The notes under the pieces were generated by a model. It was not told the DNA's origin and made no database searches. It worked only from the letters and a program-made list of their open reading frames with translations. Both the position numbers and the translations under genes were made by a program. This document shows, piece after piece, positions 1-5,375 of a stretch of DNA of 5,375 bases. This stretch comes from an uncultured Oscillospiraceae bacterium. Lineage in GTDB: Bacteria; Bacillota; Clostridia; Oscillospirales; Oscillospiraceae. Each line of letters starts with the position of its first letter. Within the stretch, counting starts at the first letter, position 1. The stretch covers positions 1 through 5,375 of the forward strand of contig CALWWS010000031.1 in the NCBI GenBank assembly GCA_944385305.1. The letters are read 5' to 3'.

Positions 1-167
1 CGGCCGATGGCCATGTTGAACTCGTTGACGGCGGTCAGGCCGCCGAAGTCAATGCCCAGGTGCTGTGCCTCCAGGATGGGGCTTTTGTCCACGTCCCGCT
101 GGGGGATCAGGTTGGGGCTGGGCACCGGCACCAGCCGGCCGTCGTCCCGGCGCAAAGGCTTACTCAT
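1..167 (-). CDS. livG: LivG-type ABC transporter ATP-binding protein, N-terminal part only
   Basis: This is the beginning of the cytoplasmic ATPase of the branched-chain amino acid type importer; only 55 codons are in the window and the rest lies beyond the left edge. The ATG at 167-165 overlaps the livM stop by 8 bases (ATGAGTAA), which implies translational coupling, and a purine-rich GGGAGGGGG lies about 9 bases upstream. From residue 31 on (ILEAQHLGIDFGGLTAVNEF) it matches the first beta strands of LivG/LivF-type ATPases, where an LGI-FGGL-AV stretch precedes the Walker A loop. The Walker A, signature and Walker B motifs are not in the window, so they cannot be checked. About 30 residues rich in Arg, Asp and Pro precede the usual family start, a modest N-terminal extension. 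LivG is chosen over LivF because of the FGGLTAVN wording and the position directly after livM. The family is fairly secure; the substrate is not shown. Confidence 0.85.
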   Translation of the reverse strand, partial: MSKPLRRDDGRLVPVPSPNLIPQRDVDKSPILEAQHLGIDFGGLTAVNEFNMAIG

Positions 168-1236
168 GGCTGGCTTCCCCCTCTCCCTGCGAATCTTTGC
201 CGCGTCTGCCCCGCAGCTTGGCGCCGATACCAGCAAAGAAGGCACGCAGCTGGGGATTGTTGGTGGCCAGCATCACCAGGATGAGTACGATGGCATACAC
301 CAGCATGCGGTACTCGGAGAACTGGCGCAGGGCCTCGGGCAGGATGGTGAGGGCTGCGGCGGCAATGATGGAGCCCCACATGTTGCCCAGGCCGCCCAGC
401 ACCACAAACACCAGAATCAGGATGGAGGTGTTGAAGTCGAACTTATTGGCCACCACGGTGGAGTAGTTCATGGCAAACAGGGTGCCCGCCGCGCCCGCCA
501 GGGCGGCGGAGGTGACGAAGGCCATGAGCTTGTATTTGGTGATGTTGATGCCCACGCTCTCGGCGGCAATGCGGTTGTCCCGCACGGCCATAATGGCCCG
601 GCCGGAGCGGCTGTTCACCAGGTTAAAGACCACAAACAGGGTGATGAGCACCAGGATAAAGCCGGCGGTAAAGGTGGATATGGGCATGTTCCCCGACACA
701 CCCATGGGGCCGCCGATGACCGTGCGGCCGCCCTCCTCCAGCTCCAGAGTGTCGCTGAGGAAGCTGAAGTGCAGCCCCCTGCCGTCCAGGCCCACATAGA
801 GGTTGTTGATGATGCTCTTGATAATCTCGCCGAAGGCCAGGGTGACGATGGCCAGGTAGTCGCCCTTCAGGCGCAGCACGGGGATGCCGATGAGGAAACC
901 GGCCACGCCGGCGATAATGGCCCCCACCACCATGGCAAGGCCCAGGCGCAGAGGGACAAAGGGGATGGCGTCCTGCAGGGAGACAGCGGCCACCACGCCG
1001 GAGAAGGCGCCCACGCTCATAAAGCCGGCGTGGCCCAGGGAGAGCTCGCCCAGTACGCCCACCGTCAGGTTCAGGGAGACCGCCATCACCACATAGGCGC
1101 AGATGGGCACCAGCTGGCCCTTGAGCATGGAGCTCAGTCCGCCGCCGGCCATAACGGCCTGGAGCACCACAAACACGATAATGACGCCGGCATAGGTGAG
1201 GAAATTGGATCGGCTGGTCTTGTTGAGTGCTTTCAT
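160..1236 (-). CDS. livM: LivM-type branched-chain amino acid ABC transporter permease
   Basis: One of the two membrane channel subunits of a high-affinity amino acid importer (HAAT/Liv family), 358 residues. Hydrophobic segments run through the protein, starting at residues 15-30 and 42-60. Family hallmarks are seen: SLNLTVGVLGELSLGHAGF at 54-72, GDYLAIVTLAFGEI at 125-138, and the cytoplasmic ATPase-coupling loop around 212-232 (GRAIMAVRDNRIAAESVGIN). A later GGLGNMWGSIIAA stretch is also typical. Residues 149-187 form a polar, acidic outside loop, somewhat longer than in short LivM proteins. The C-terminus ends in a basic then acidic tail. A GTG at 1245 is also in frame, but the ATG at 1236 is preferred because GAGGTGA lies 5 bases upstream. 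The gap to livH is 10 bases, and livG starts inside its last codons, so it is co-transcribed with both. The transported substrate may be Leu/Ile/Val or another ligand of this family. Confidence 0.95.
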   Translation of the reverse strand: MKALNKTSRSNFLTYAGVIIVFVVLQAVMAGGGLSSMLKGQLVPICAYVVMAVSLNLTVGVLGELSLGHAGFMSVGAFSGVVAAVSLQDAIPFVPLRLGLAMVVGAIIAGVAGFLIGIPVLRLKGDYLAIVTLAFGEIIKSIINNLYVGLDGRGLHFSFLSDTLELEEGGRTVIGGPMGVSGNMPISTFTAGFILVLITLFVVFNLVNSRSGRAIMAVRDNRIAAESVGINITKYKLMAFVTSAALAGAAGTLFAMNYSTVVANKFDFNTSILILVFVVLGGLGNMWGSIIAAAALTILPEALRQFSEYRMLVYAIVLILVMLATNNPQLRAFFAGIGAKLRGRRGKDSQGEGEASHE

Positions 1237-1246
1237 TCCGCTCACC

Positions 1247-2164
1247 TCACACTTTCTCCGGCATGATCTTGCCCAGCAGTCCGGCGGGCTTCACCAGAAG
1301 CACCACAATCAGCACGGCAAAGACGATGGCGTCGGAAATCTGGGTGGAGATGTACGCCTTGGCAAAGGTCTCAATAATGCCCAGCAGCACGCCGCCCAGC
1401 AGCGCGCCGGGGATGGAGCCGATGCCGCCGAACACCGCCGCGGTAAAGGCCTTGATGCCGGGCATGGATCCGGTGGTGGGCATCAGGGTGGTGTAGGCCG
1501 AGCACAGCAGCACGCCGGCGATGGCCGCCAGGGCGGAACCGATGGCAAAGGTGACGGAAATGGTGGTATTCACGTTGATGCCCATCAGCTGGGCGGCACC
1601 CTTGTCCTCCGAGCAGGCGCGCATGGCCTTGCCCATCTTGGTCTTGCCGGTGAACAGGGTCAGGCCAATCATAATGACCACGCAGGCCACAATGGTGACG
1701 ATGGTCACATGGCTGATACCCAGCTGGCCGCCGAACAGCTCCACCTTCCCCGTACCCACCACGGAGGAGAAGATCTTGGGGTTGGAGGTCCACAGCAGCT
1801 GCGCCGCGTTTTGCAGGAAATAGCTCATGCCGATGGCGGTAATCAGTACGGCCAGAGACGTGGCCTGGCGCAGGGGCTTGTAGGCCAGGCGCTCAATCAC
1901 CACACCCAGCACGGTGCACACCACCATAGCCAGTATCGTTCCCGCCAGGGGCGGCACCACCATGGCGCCCAGGGATCCCGGCTCAAACAGCTCACCCAGC
2001 CTGGACATGGTAAAAAAGCAGATGTACGCACCCACCATGATAACGTCGCCGTGTGCAAAGTTGAGCATCTTGGCGATGCCGTATACCATGGTGTAGCCCA
2101 GGGCGATGATGGCGTAGACGCTGCCCAGACTGATCCCGGTGATCAGGTAGGATAAAAAGGTCAT
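1247..2164 (-). CDS. livH: LivH-type branched-chain amino acid ABC transporter permease
   Basis: The second membrane channel subunit of the importer, 305 residues, the usual LivH length. The family signature is clear at the N-terminus: a GISLGSVYAIIALGYTMVYG stretch (10-29) followed by KMLNFAHGDVIMVGAY (32-47). ERLAYKPLR (91-99) and SLAVLITAIGMSYFLQN (103-119) are also characteristic. The cytoplasmic loop that docks on the ATPase is at about 178-198 (GKAMRACSEDKGAAQLMGIN), and the C-terminal GIKAFTAAVFGGIGSIPGA (236-254) matches the conserved LivH end. The reading frame is open to a TTG at 2179, but the ATG at 2164 is preferred: GAGGTG sits 7 bases before it. The gene follows the binding-protein gene after 176 bases that contain two hairpins and no clear promoter, so it is probably transcribed by read-through from the promoter in front of the binding-protein gene. 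Confidence 0.95.
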   Translation of the reverse strand: MTFLSYLITGISLGSVYAIIALGYTMVYGIAKMLNFAHGDVIMVGAYICFFTMSRLGELFEPGSLGAMVVPPLAGTILAMVVCTVLGVVIERLAYKPLRQATSLAVLITAIGMSYFLQNAAQLLWTSNPKIFSSVVGTGKVELFGGQLGISHVTIVTIVACVVIMIGLTLFTGKTKMGKAMRACSEDKGAAQLMGINVNTTISVTFAIGSALAAIAGVLLCSAYTTLMPTTGSMPGIKAFTAAVFGGIGSIPGALLGGVLLGIIETFAKAYISTQISDAIVFAVLIVVLLVKPAGLLGKIMPEKV

Positions 2165-2183
2165 ACACACACACCTCAAAATA

Positions 2184-2236
2184 AGAATTAAGAACTAGGA
2201 ACCAGGGTGTCGCCTTCATTCCCAGTTCTTAATTCT
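2184..2236. repeat. 53-base palindromic element between binding protein and livH
   Basis: AGAATTAAGAACT (2184-2196) and AGTTCTTAATTCT (2224-2236) are perfect 13-base inverted arms. They extend inward past one mismatch by GGAA (2198-2201) and TTCC (2219-2222). In the minus-strand transcript the mismatch becomes a G-U pair, so the RNA can form an 18-pair stem with a 17-base loop. The AT-rich arms with a GC-rich centre, set in GC-rich DNA, resemble a small palindromic interspersed repeat or MITE; no second copy is in the window and no target-site duplication is evident. It ends 19 bases before the livH start. Confidence 0.65.
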
Positions 2237-2274
2237 CAATGTTAGATTTCTCTCTCTCGCGTGAAGCGGCGGCA

Positions 2275-2306
2275 GGAGGGCCGGCGGCCGCAGCCGTCAG
2301 CCCTCC
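2275..2306 (-). other. GC-rich potential hairpin after the binding-protein gene
   Basis: GGAGGGC (2275-2281) pairs with GCCCTCC (2300-2306), and inside it CGGC (2282-2285) can pair with GCCG (2293-2296). It starts 34 bases after the binding-protein stop. No T run follows, so it is not a standard intrinsic terminator. It could protect the 3' end of the binding-protein message or reduce read-through into livHMG, a common arrangement in importer operons where the binding protein is needed in excess. Confidence 0.45.
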
Positions 2307-2340
2307 CTCAGCCGTATTCTCTCTTCGGGACAATTGGTGC

Positions 2341-3579
2341 TTACATACCCACGTAAGCGCCGCTCTGGATGACCATGCCCTTGGGGCTCTTGGACACCGC
2401 GCCGGTGGAGTCCCAGGTAATGCCCGCGCCGTCGCCGGTCAGGCCGGTGAGGGTGATGGTGGGGAACACCTCAATGAGCTTGTTGCAGATCTCCTCGGCG
2501 GTCATGTCGGGGGTGCAGCCGGCGGTCTCCAGGGCCAGCTTATAGGCGTAAACGCAGTCATAGGCGTCGGCGGCAAACTGGTTGGGGATATCGCCGTACT
2601 TCTCCTGGTACTTGGTCACAAAGCTCTGGGTGGCCTCGTCCTCGGCATCGGCGTTGAAGGGGGTGAGGAGCATCACGCCCTCGGCCAGGGCGGTGTCAAA
2701 GCCGTCCAGGGTGAGGATGCCGTCCATGCCGTCCACGCCGAAGAACTTGGGCGCATAGCCCATGGCGTTGGCCTGGGAGAGGATCAGAGAGGCGGGGGTG
2801 TAGTACATGGGCAGGAAAATAAGGTCGGCCCCGGCCTTCTGGGACTCGGTGAGCTGGACGTTAAAGTCGGTGTCGTTGCCGTCGGCAAAGGTGCCCTCGT
2901 AGACAATCTCCAGGCCGCGGGTCTCAGCCTCGGCCACGAAGGTATCCCGGATGCCCTTGGAGTACACGTCATCGTTCTTCCAGATAATCGAAATCTTGCT
3001 GCCCAGCTTCTGCTCGGCGATGTACTGGGCGGAGGCCATGCCCTGGTTGGGGTCGGTGAAGCACATCTGGAACACGTTGTCCTTCCCCTCAATGACCGCG
3101 GTGGAGCTGGCGGAGGGGGTGAGGGCAAAGATGCGATCCTGGTAGTTGTACACGGAGGTCGCCTCGCCGGGCTTGGAAGTCACGGAGCCCAGGGAGATCT
3201 GCATGCCCCAGTCCTTCAGGGTGTTGTAGGCGTTCACGGCCTTCTCGGCGTCGTGCACGTCGTCCTCGTAGCGCAGCTCGAACTGGATACCGCCCATGGC
3301 GTTGATCTCCTCCACGGCGATCTCGGCGCCGTGCTGGGCAGCCAGGCCGTAGATGGAGGCGGCGCCGGTCAGGGGGCCGGTTCCGCCCAGCTTAAAGGCG
3401 GCGCCGGAGGTGCTGGCGGTGGTATCGCCGGCGGGGGTGCCGCTCACCTCGGGGGAGCCGGTGGCGGGGGCGGGAGACTGGGCATCGCCGCTGTCGTTGC
3501 TGCTTCCGCAGCCGGCCAGAAGGCCGATGCACAGCGCGCCTGCCATGGCAAGAGACAGGATGCGGGACTTCTTCATCAT
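2341..3579 (-). CDS. livJ: Branched-chain amino acid type ABC transporter substrate-binding lipoprotein
   Basis: Extracellular, membrane-anchored binding protein (periplasmic-binding fold of the LivJ/Peripla_BP_6 family) that delivers its ligand to LivH/LivM; 412 residues. Residues 3-24 form a lipoprotein signal: KK, a hydrophobic core, then the lipobox LAGC at 21-24, making Cys24 the predicted lipidated residue. A Ser/Thr/Pro/Gly/Ala linker runs to about residue 62. The mature domain starts with the family motif LGGTGPLTGAASIYG (64-78), then AEIAVEEINAMGGI (85-98). The ALTPSASSTAV segment (152-162) corresponds to the region that usually contacts the ligand's alpha-amino and carboxyl groups. 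Start choice: GGAGG lies 6 bases before the ATG at 3579; the adjacent ATG at 3576 is equally possible, while an out-of-frame ATG at 3583 is too close to the GGAGG. A perfect consensus promoter lies just upstream. The ligand cannot be read from the sequence; the symbol is by family and context. Confidence 0.93.
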   Translation of the reverse strand: MMKKSRILSLAMAGALCIGLLAGCGSSNDSGDAQSPAPATGSPEVSGTPAGDTTASTSGAAFKLGGTGPLTGAASIYGLAAQHGAEIAVEEINAMGGIQFELRYEDDVHDAEKAVNAYNTLKDWGMQISLGSVTSKPGEATSVYNYQDRIFALTPSASSTAVIEGKDNVFQMCFTDPNQGMASAQYIAEQKLGSKISIIWKNDDVYSKGIRDTFVAEAETRGLEIVYEGTFADGNDTDFNVQLTESQKAGADLIFLPMYYTPASLILSQANAMGYAPKFFGVDGMDGILTLDGFDTALAEGVMLLTPFNADAEDEATQSFVTKYQEKYGDIPNQFAADAYDCVYAYKLALETAGCTPDMTAEEICNKLIEVFPTITLTGLTGDGAGITWDSTGAVSKSPKGMVIQSGAYVGM

Positions 3580-3599
3580 TCATTACCTCCTTTTGGATT

Positions 3600-3636
3600 G
3601 TTGACAATTATATCTGTATTGCTGAAAATTGTCAAC
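3600..3636. repeat. Inverted repeat over the liv promoter, candidate operator
   Basis: Read on the plus strand, GTTGACAATT (3600-3609) and AATTGTCAAC (3627-3636) are perfect 10-base inverted arms separated by 17 bases, centre to centre 27 bases. On the minus strand one arm covers the -35 hexamer, and the other covers half of the -10 hexamer and the start region. A dimeric or paired repressor bound here would block RNA polymerase. No regulator gene is in the window, so the function is inferred from geometry only. Confidence 0.6.
3607..3635 (-). promoter_or_regulatory. Consensus housekeeping-sigma promoter of the liv operon
   Basis: TTGACA at 3635-3630, a 17-base spacer and TATAAT at 3612-3607 form an exact sigma-70/SigA consensus promoter facing the binding-protein gene. 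Transcription should begin near 3600, leaving a short leader of about 20 bases that holds the GGAGG ribosome binding site (3590-3586). A perfect promoter on a nutrient importer would be very active unless repressed, which makes the surrounding inverted repeat meaningful. Confidence 0.93.
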
Positions 3637-3720
3637 CGCTAAACTATACAATGGCCGCGGGGCACGCACAGACGTCTTTAAGCGGATATGCCAACCAAAC
3701 CCGCCAAAATCCGCCCTTTT

Positions 3721-4443
3721 TCACACCACAAGGCCCCCATTGGGGGCCAGCACCTGTCCGGTAATGAACCGGGCGGCGGGAGAGGCCAGAAAATGGATGC
3801 ACGCCGCCACATCCTCCGGCGTGCCGATGTCGCCCAGGGGGGTCTCCTCTCGCAGGGCCTGGAGGGCCTGCTCGTCCAGATTGCAGTTCATATCGGTATC
3901 AATTACCCCGGGAGCCACGCAGTTGACCGTGATCCCCGAGGGACCCAGTTCCTTGGCCAGGGCCTTTGTCAGCCCGATCACCGCCGCCTTGGAGGCGGAG
4001 TAGGCCACCTCGCAGGAGCCCCCCACCTGCCCCCACATGGAGGAGACCGTCACAATCCGCCCCTGCTTGCGGTGGATGAAGTGGGGCAGGGCCGCCCGGA
4101 TCGCGTGAAACACCCCATCCACGTTCACCCCGAAAATTCCCCGCCAGTCGGCATCGGTGAGATCCCCAAAGAGCTTCTGCTGGGCTACACCGGCGTTGCA
4201 CACCAAAATGTCAAGTTGACAAAATTTATCCAACACATTGTCAATCATCCCCTGCACCTGCACCGGGTCGGACACGTCGGCCTGCACCGCCCAGCCCCCC
4301 AGCTCCCGGGCCAGAGCTTCCGCCTGCTCCCGGGAGCGGCAGTAGTTGATCACCACCCTGCACCCGTCCTCCGCAAAGCGCCGGGCGGCTGCCGCCCCAA
4401 TGCCCCGGCTGCCGCCGGTGATGAGCACCACTTCTCCTTTCAT
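3721..4443 (-). CDS. Short-chain dehydrogenase/reductase, FabG-like
   Basis: A cytoplasmic NAD(P)-dependent oxidoreductase of the classical SDR family, 240 residues, close to the usual FabG length. The dinucleotide-binding glycine motif is TGGSRGIG at 9-16, NAG is at 82-84, and the catalytic tetrad is complete: Asn106, Ser134, Tyr147 and Lys151 (YSASK 147-151). The second strand, VVINYCRS (29-36), has the Arg/Ser pattern often seen in NADP(H)-preferring members. The C-terminus reads PNGG where many relatives have DGG. The ATG at 4443 is preferred over an upstream GTG at 4473: AGGAGG lies 8 bases upstream, and the start overlaps the stop of the hydrolase gene as ATGA, indicating coupled translation. 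No acyl-carrier protein or other fatty-acid genes are nearby, so a housekeeping 3-oxoacyl-ACP reductase role is not supported; a reductase or dehydrogenase for a sugar, polyol or hydroxy compound is equally possible. No clear terminator follows. Confidence 0.92.
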   Translation of the reverse strand: MKGEVVLITGGSRGIGAAAARRFAEDGCRVVINYCRSREQAEALARELGGWAVQADVSDPVQVQGMIDNVLDKFCQLDILVCNAGVAQQKLFGDLTDADWRGIFGVNVDGVFHAIRAALPHFIHRKQGRIVTVSSMWGQVGGSCEVAYSASKAAVIGLTKALAKELGPSGITVNCVAPGVIDTDMNCNLDEQALQALREETPLGDIGTPEDVAACIHFLASPAARFITGQVLAPNGGLVV

Positions 4444-5234
4444 CCCTCTCTCCTCCTCAGCCAGTCCACGCACAGGCCGTGCCAGGCGGCGGCGTGGGCG
4501 TTATAGTGTTCCTCGTCCCGGGCACTCTCCCGGTCGGCCAGGCCCATGGCGTGGGGACCACGGGCAAACAGGTGCAGCTCCAGGGGGACGCCGCCCCGGC
4601 GCAGGGCCAGGGCGTAGTCCAGGGTGTTCTCCGCCGGGACGGTGCGGTCCTCCCCCGTGGCCCAGAGAAAAACCGGGGGGTGGTTGGGGACCGGCGGGCC
4701 GTCCAGCCGCAGAGCCTGCCAGTCCCCTACCGGCTCCAGCAGGGTCTGCTGGTGTACCACAGGGTAGGCCAGAATGGCGGCGTCGGGCCGCACCTGCTCC
4801 GGGGTCAGCCCCAGCCCGTCCAGAGCCGGGTCGTTCCAGTGTCCGGCCAACCAGCCGGCCAGATGTCCCCCGGCGGAAAAGCCGCACACAGCCACCCGAT
4901 TTGGGGCGAAGCCCAGCTCCTCCGCACGGCCGCGGAGAAAGGCCATGGCGCAGGCGGCCTCCCAAAAGGGCTGGGGCCAGCGGGCGGGCAGCACGCTGTA
5001 GCGCAGCACAAAGGCCTGCACTCCCGCCGCCGCGAAGGCCAGGGCCACCGGCTCCCCCTCCGCCGGGGCAATGCGCCGGTAGCTGCCCCCGGGCAGAATG
5101 AGCGCCGCCCAGCGCGCCCCGTCGTCGGCCAGCAGGCCGGTGCGCCCCCGGCAGTACGCCTCCAGCGCCGTATCCGGCCCGCAGCCCGTCAGGCCGGGGC
5201 AGAACTCCGTGGGCGCAAAGCTGTGACAGAACAT
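4440..5234 (-). CDS. Alpha/beta-hydrolase, acetyl-esterase/BD-FAE type
   Basis: A predicted serine esterase of 264 residues with the alpha/beta-hydrolase fold. The nucleophile elbow is GFSAGGH at 118-124 (Ser120), the acid is likely Asp196 in GEDRTVP and the base His228 in GPHAMG, giving a complete triad in the right order. LPGGSY at 47-52 is the oxyanion-hole region, and the following EGEPVALAFAAAGVQAFVLRYSV is typical of the acetylxylan-esterase-like and bifunctional feruloyl/acetyl esterase group that removes ester groups from plant sugars. No signal peptide or membrane segment is seen, so it probably acts in the cytoplasm. Start: the frame is open to 5321, but the ATG at 5234 has a GGGGGAG purine tract 3 bases upstream and lies about 20 bases after the predicted transcription start, whereas the ATG at 5252 would leave almost no leader. 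It overlaps the SDR gene by 4 bases. Substrate unknown; a small-molecule esterase or peptidase-like hydrolase is the alternative. Confidence 0.88.
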   Translation of the reverse strand: MFCHSFAPTEFCPGLTGCGPDTALEAYCRGRTGLLADDGARWAALILPGGSYRRIAPAEGEPVALAFAAAGVQAFVLRYSVLPARWPQPFWEAACAMAFLRGRAEELGFAPNRVAVCGFSAGGHLAGWLAGHWNDPALDGLGLTPEQVRPDAAILAYPVVHQQTLLEPVGDWQALRLDGPPVPNHPPVFLWATGEDRTVPAENTLDYALALRRGGVPLELHLFARGPHAMGLADRESARDEEHYNAHAAAWHGLCVDWLRRREG

Positions 5235-5260
5235 AGGCTCCCCCCTCTCCATTTTGGGTG

Positions 5261-5289
5261 AGTATATCATTTTTTCCCCCGGTTGGAAA
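5261..5289 (-). promoter_or_regulatory. Extended -10 promoter of the hydrolase-SDR pair
   Basis: TATACT at 5266-5261 matches five of six consensus -10 bases and is preceded by TGA, the TGN of an extended -10. At the ideal 17-base distance TTTCCA (5289-5284) matches four of six -35 bases. A start near 5254 gives a leader of about 20 bases before the hydrolase ATG at 5234. The -35 lies in a small inverted repeat, TTTCC (5273-5277) and GGAAA (5285-5289) on the plus strand. It diverges from the tRNA promoter. Confidence 0.65.
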
Positions 5290-5302
5290 GTAGAACAGGG
5301 AA

Positions 5303-5346
5303 AAAAGCTATTGACAAGCACTCCGCTTGCAGGTATAATAGCTTTT
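5303..5346. repeat. Inverted repeat bracketing the tRNA promoter
   Basis: AAAAGCTATT at 5303-5312 is exactly repeated in inverse orientation as AATAGCTTTT at 5337-5346, 24 bases apart. Inside it is a second short inverted repeat, CAAGC (5315-5319) and GCTTG (5325-5329), with a 5-base loop. Read on the minus strand the structure ends in a run of six T (5306-5301), so it also resembles an intrinsic terminator for transcription arriving from the right. It could be a terminator, an operator or chance; the 10-base perfect arms are seen directly. Confidence 0.6.
5311..5339 (+). promoter_or_regulatory. Consensus housekeeping-sigma promoter of the tRNA
   Basis: TTGACA at 5311-5316, a 17-base spacer and TATAAT at 5334-5339: both hexamers and the spacing match the sigma-70/SigA consensus exactly. 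Transcription should start near 5346, just before the tRNA at 5354. Such perfect promoters are usual for stable RNA genes. Perfect inverted repeat arms overlap both ends of it (see 5303-5346). Confidence 0.93.
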
Positions 5347-5353
5347 GCCGTTT

Positions 5354-5375
5354 GGACGATTAGCTCAGCTGGTAG
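5354..5375 (+). tRNA. tRNA gene, 5' end only (cut by window edge)
   Basis: Only the first 22 bases are present. GGACGAT would be the 5' strand of the acceptor stem, followed by TA (positions 8-9) and GCTCAGCTGGTAG, the D-stem and D-loop with the conserved box A wording. The gene starts 15 bases after the -10 box of a perfect consensus promoter, leaving a leader of roughly 7-8 bases. The anticodon lies outside the window, so the amino acid cannot be assigned; a GGNCGATTAGCTCAGCTGG start is common in tRNA-Val genes, but several other tRNAs begin similarly. Confidence 0.9.

Noticed and set aside
7..1266. Long open frame on the plus strand, opposite livM
   Set aside because: Its translation is low-complexity (Gly, His, Gln, Ala, Asp), it has no recognisable domain or ribosome binding site, and it exactly shadows a conserved permease gene; GC-biased third codon positions explain it.
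1196..2155. Long open frame on the plus strand, opposite livH
   Set aside because: Same composition artefact: rich in His, Gly and Gln, no motif, mirrors a clear LivH gene.
3601..3630. Plus-strand promoter formed by the symmetrical TTGACA at 3601
   Set aside because: The matching -10 (GAAAAT) is weak and no plus-strand gene follows; the TTGACA is better explained as the mirror arm of the inverted repeat.
2239..3642. 467-codon open frame on the plus strand, opposite the binding-protein gene
   Set aside because: Gly/Ala/Val/His-rich shadow without domains; the minus-strand product has a lipobox and full family motifs together with a promoter and ribosome binding site.
3682..3714. GCGGAT/ATCCGC inverted repeat after the SDR gene, possible terminator
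   Set aside because: Only 6-base arms with a 21-base loop; the minus-strand tail is TTAAAG and not a T run. The T run on the plus side follows no plus-strand gene.
3732..3748. Near-perfect GGCCCCCA/TGGGGGCC palindrome, possible terminator
   Set aside because: It lies within the SDR coding end (codons for the conserved PNGG), has a one-base loop and no T run after it on either strand.
4215..4253. TTGACA...TGTCAA and a locally AT-rich patch inside the SDR gene, possible internal promoter or operator
   Set aside because: No matching -10 box at a suitable distance on either strand, and the bases encode a normal SDR segment leading to the NAG motif.
4346..5261. Open frames on the plus strand opposite the hydrolase
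   Set aside because: Pro/Arg/Gly-rich or Gly/Gln/His-rich shadows; the opposite strand has an intact catalytic triad.
5235..5321. Upstream extension of the hydrolase frame to a start at 5321
   Set aside because: It would place the start upstream of the hydrolase promoter and within the tRNA promoter, with no ribosome binding site; the added residues match nothing in the family.

Overview
The window is a GC-rich stretch (clearly above 55% G+C by eye) of bacterial chromosome. Protein-coding genes are all on the minus strand, and a tRNA begins on the plus strand at the right edge. The lipoprotein-type solute-binding protein, the strong GGAGG-type ribosome binding sites, the AT-rich consensus promoters in a GC-rich background and the protein style all suggest a high-GC Clostridia, for example an Oscillospiraceae-like gut anaerobe. 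That placement is inference; there is no rRNA or other phylogenetic marker in the window.

Reading along the minus strand (right to left): an alpha/beta-hydrolase of the acetyl-esterase/BD-FAE type (5234-4440) has its own extended -10 promoter. It overlaps by ATGA with a FabG-like short-chain dehydrogenase (4443-3721), so the two form a translationally coupled pair. After a 141-base gap with a perfect TTGACA-17-TATAAT promoter comes a branched-chain amino acid type (HAAT family) ABC importer: a lipoprotein binding protein (3579-2341), the LivH permease (2164-1247), the LivM permease (1236-160) and the start of the LivG ATPase (167-1, running off the window). The livH-livM gap is 10 bases and livM-livG overlap by 8 bases. 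The 176-base gap between binding protein and livH carries two potential RNA hairpins, one of which looks like a small palindromic interspersed repeat. Divergently at the right edge, a perfect consensus promoter drives a tRNA truncated after 22 bases.

Functionally, the binding protein should capture an amino acid or related small molecule outside the membrane and pass it to the LivH/LivM channel powered by LivG (and normally LivF, presumably beyond the left edge). The hydrolase/SDR pair has no obvious link to the importer beyond adjacency and orientation.

The region is mostly ordinary. The points worth a second look are non-coding: perfect 10-base inverted repeats bracketing both consensus promoters, and the 53-base palindromic element inside the liv operon. 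I see no sign of an undescribed multi-gene system.
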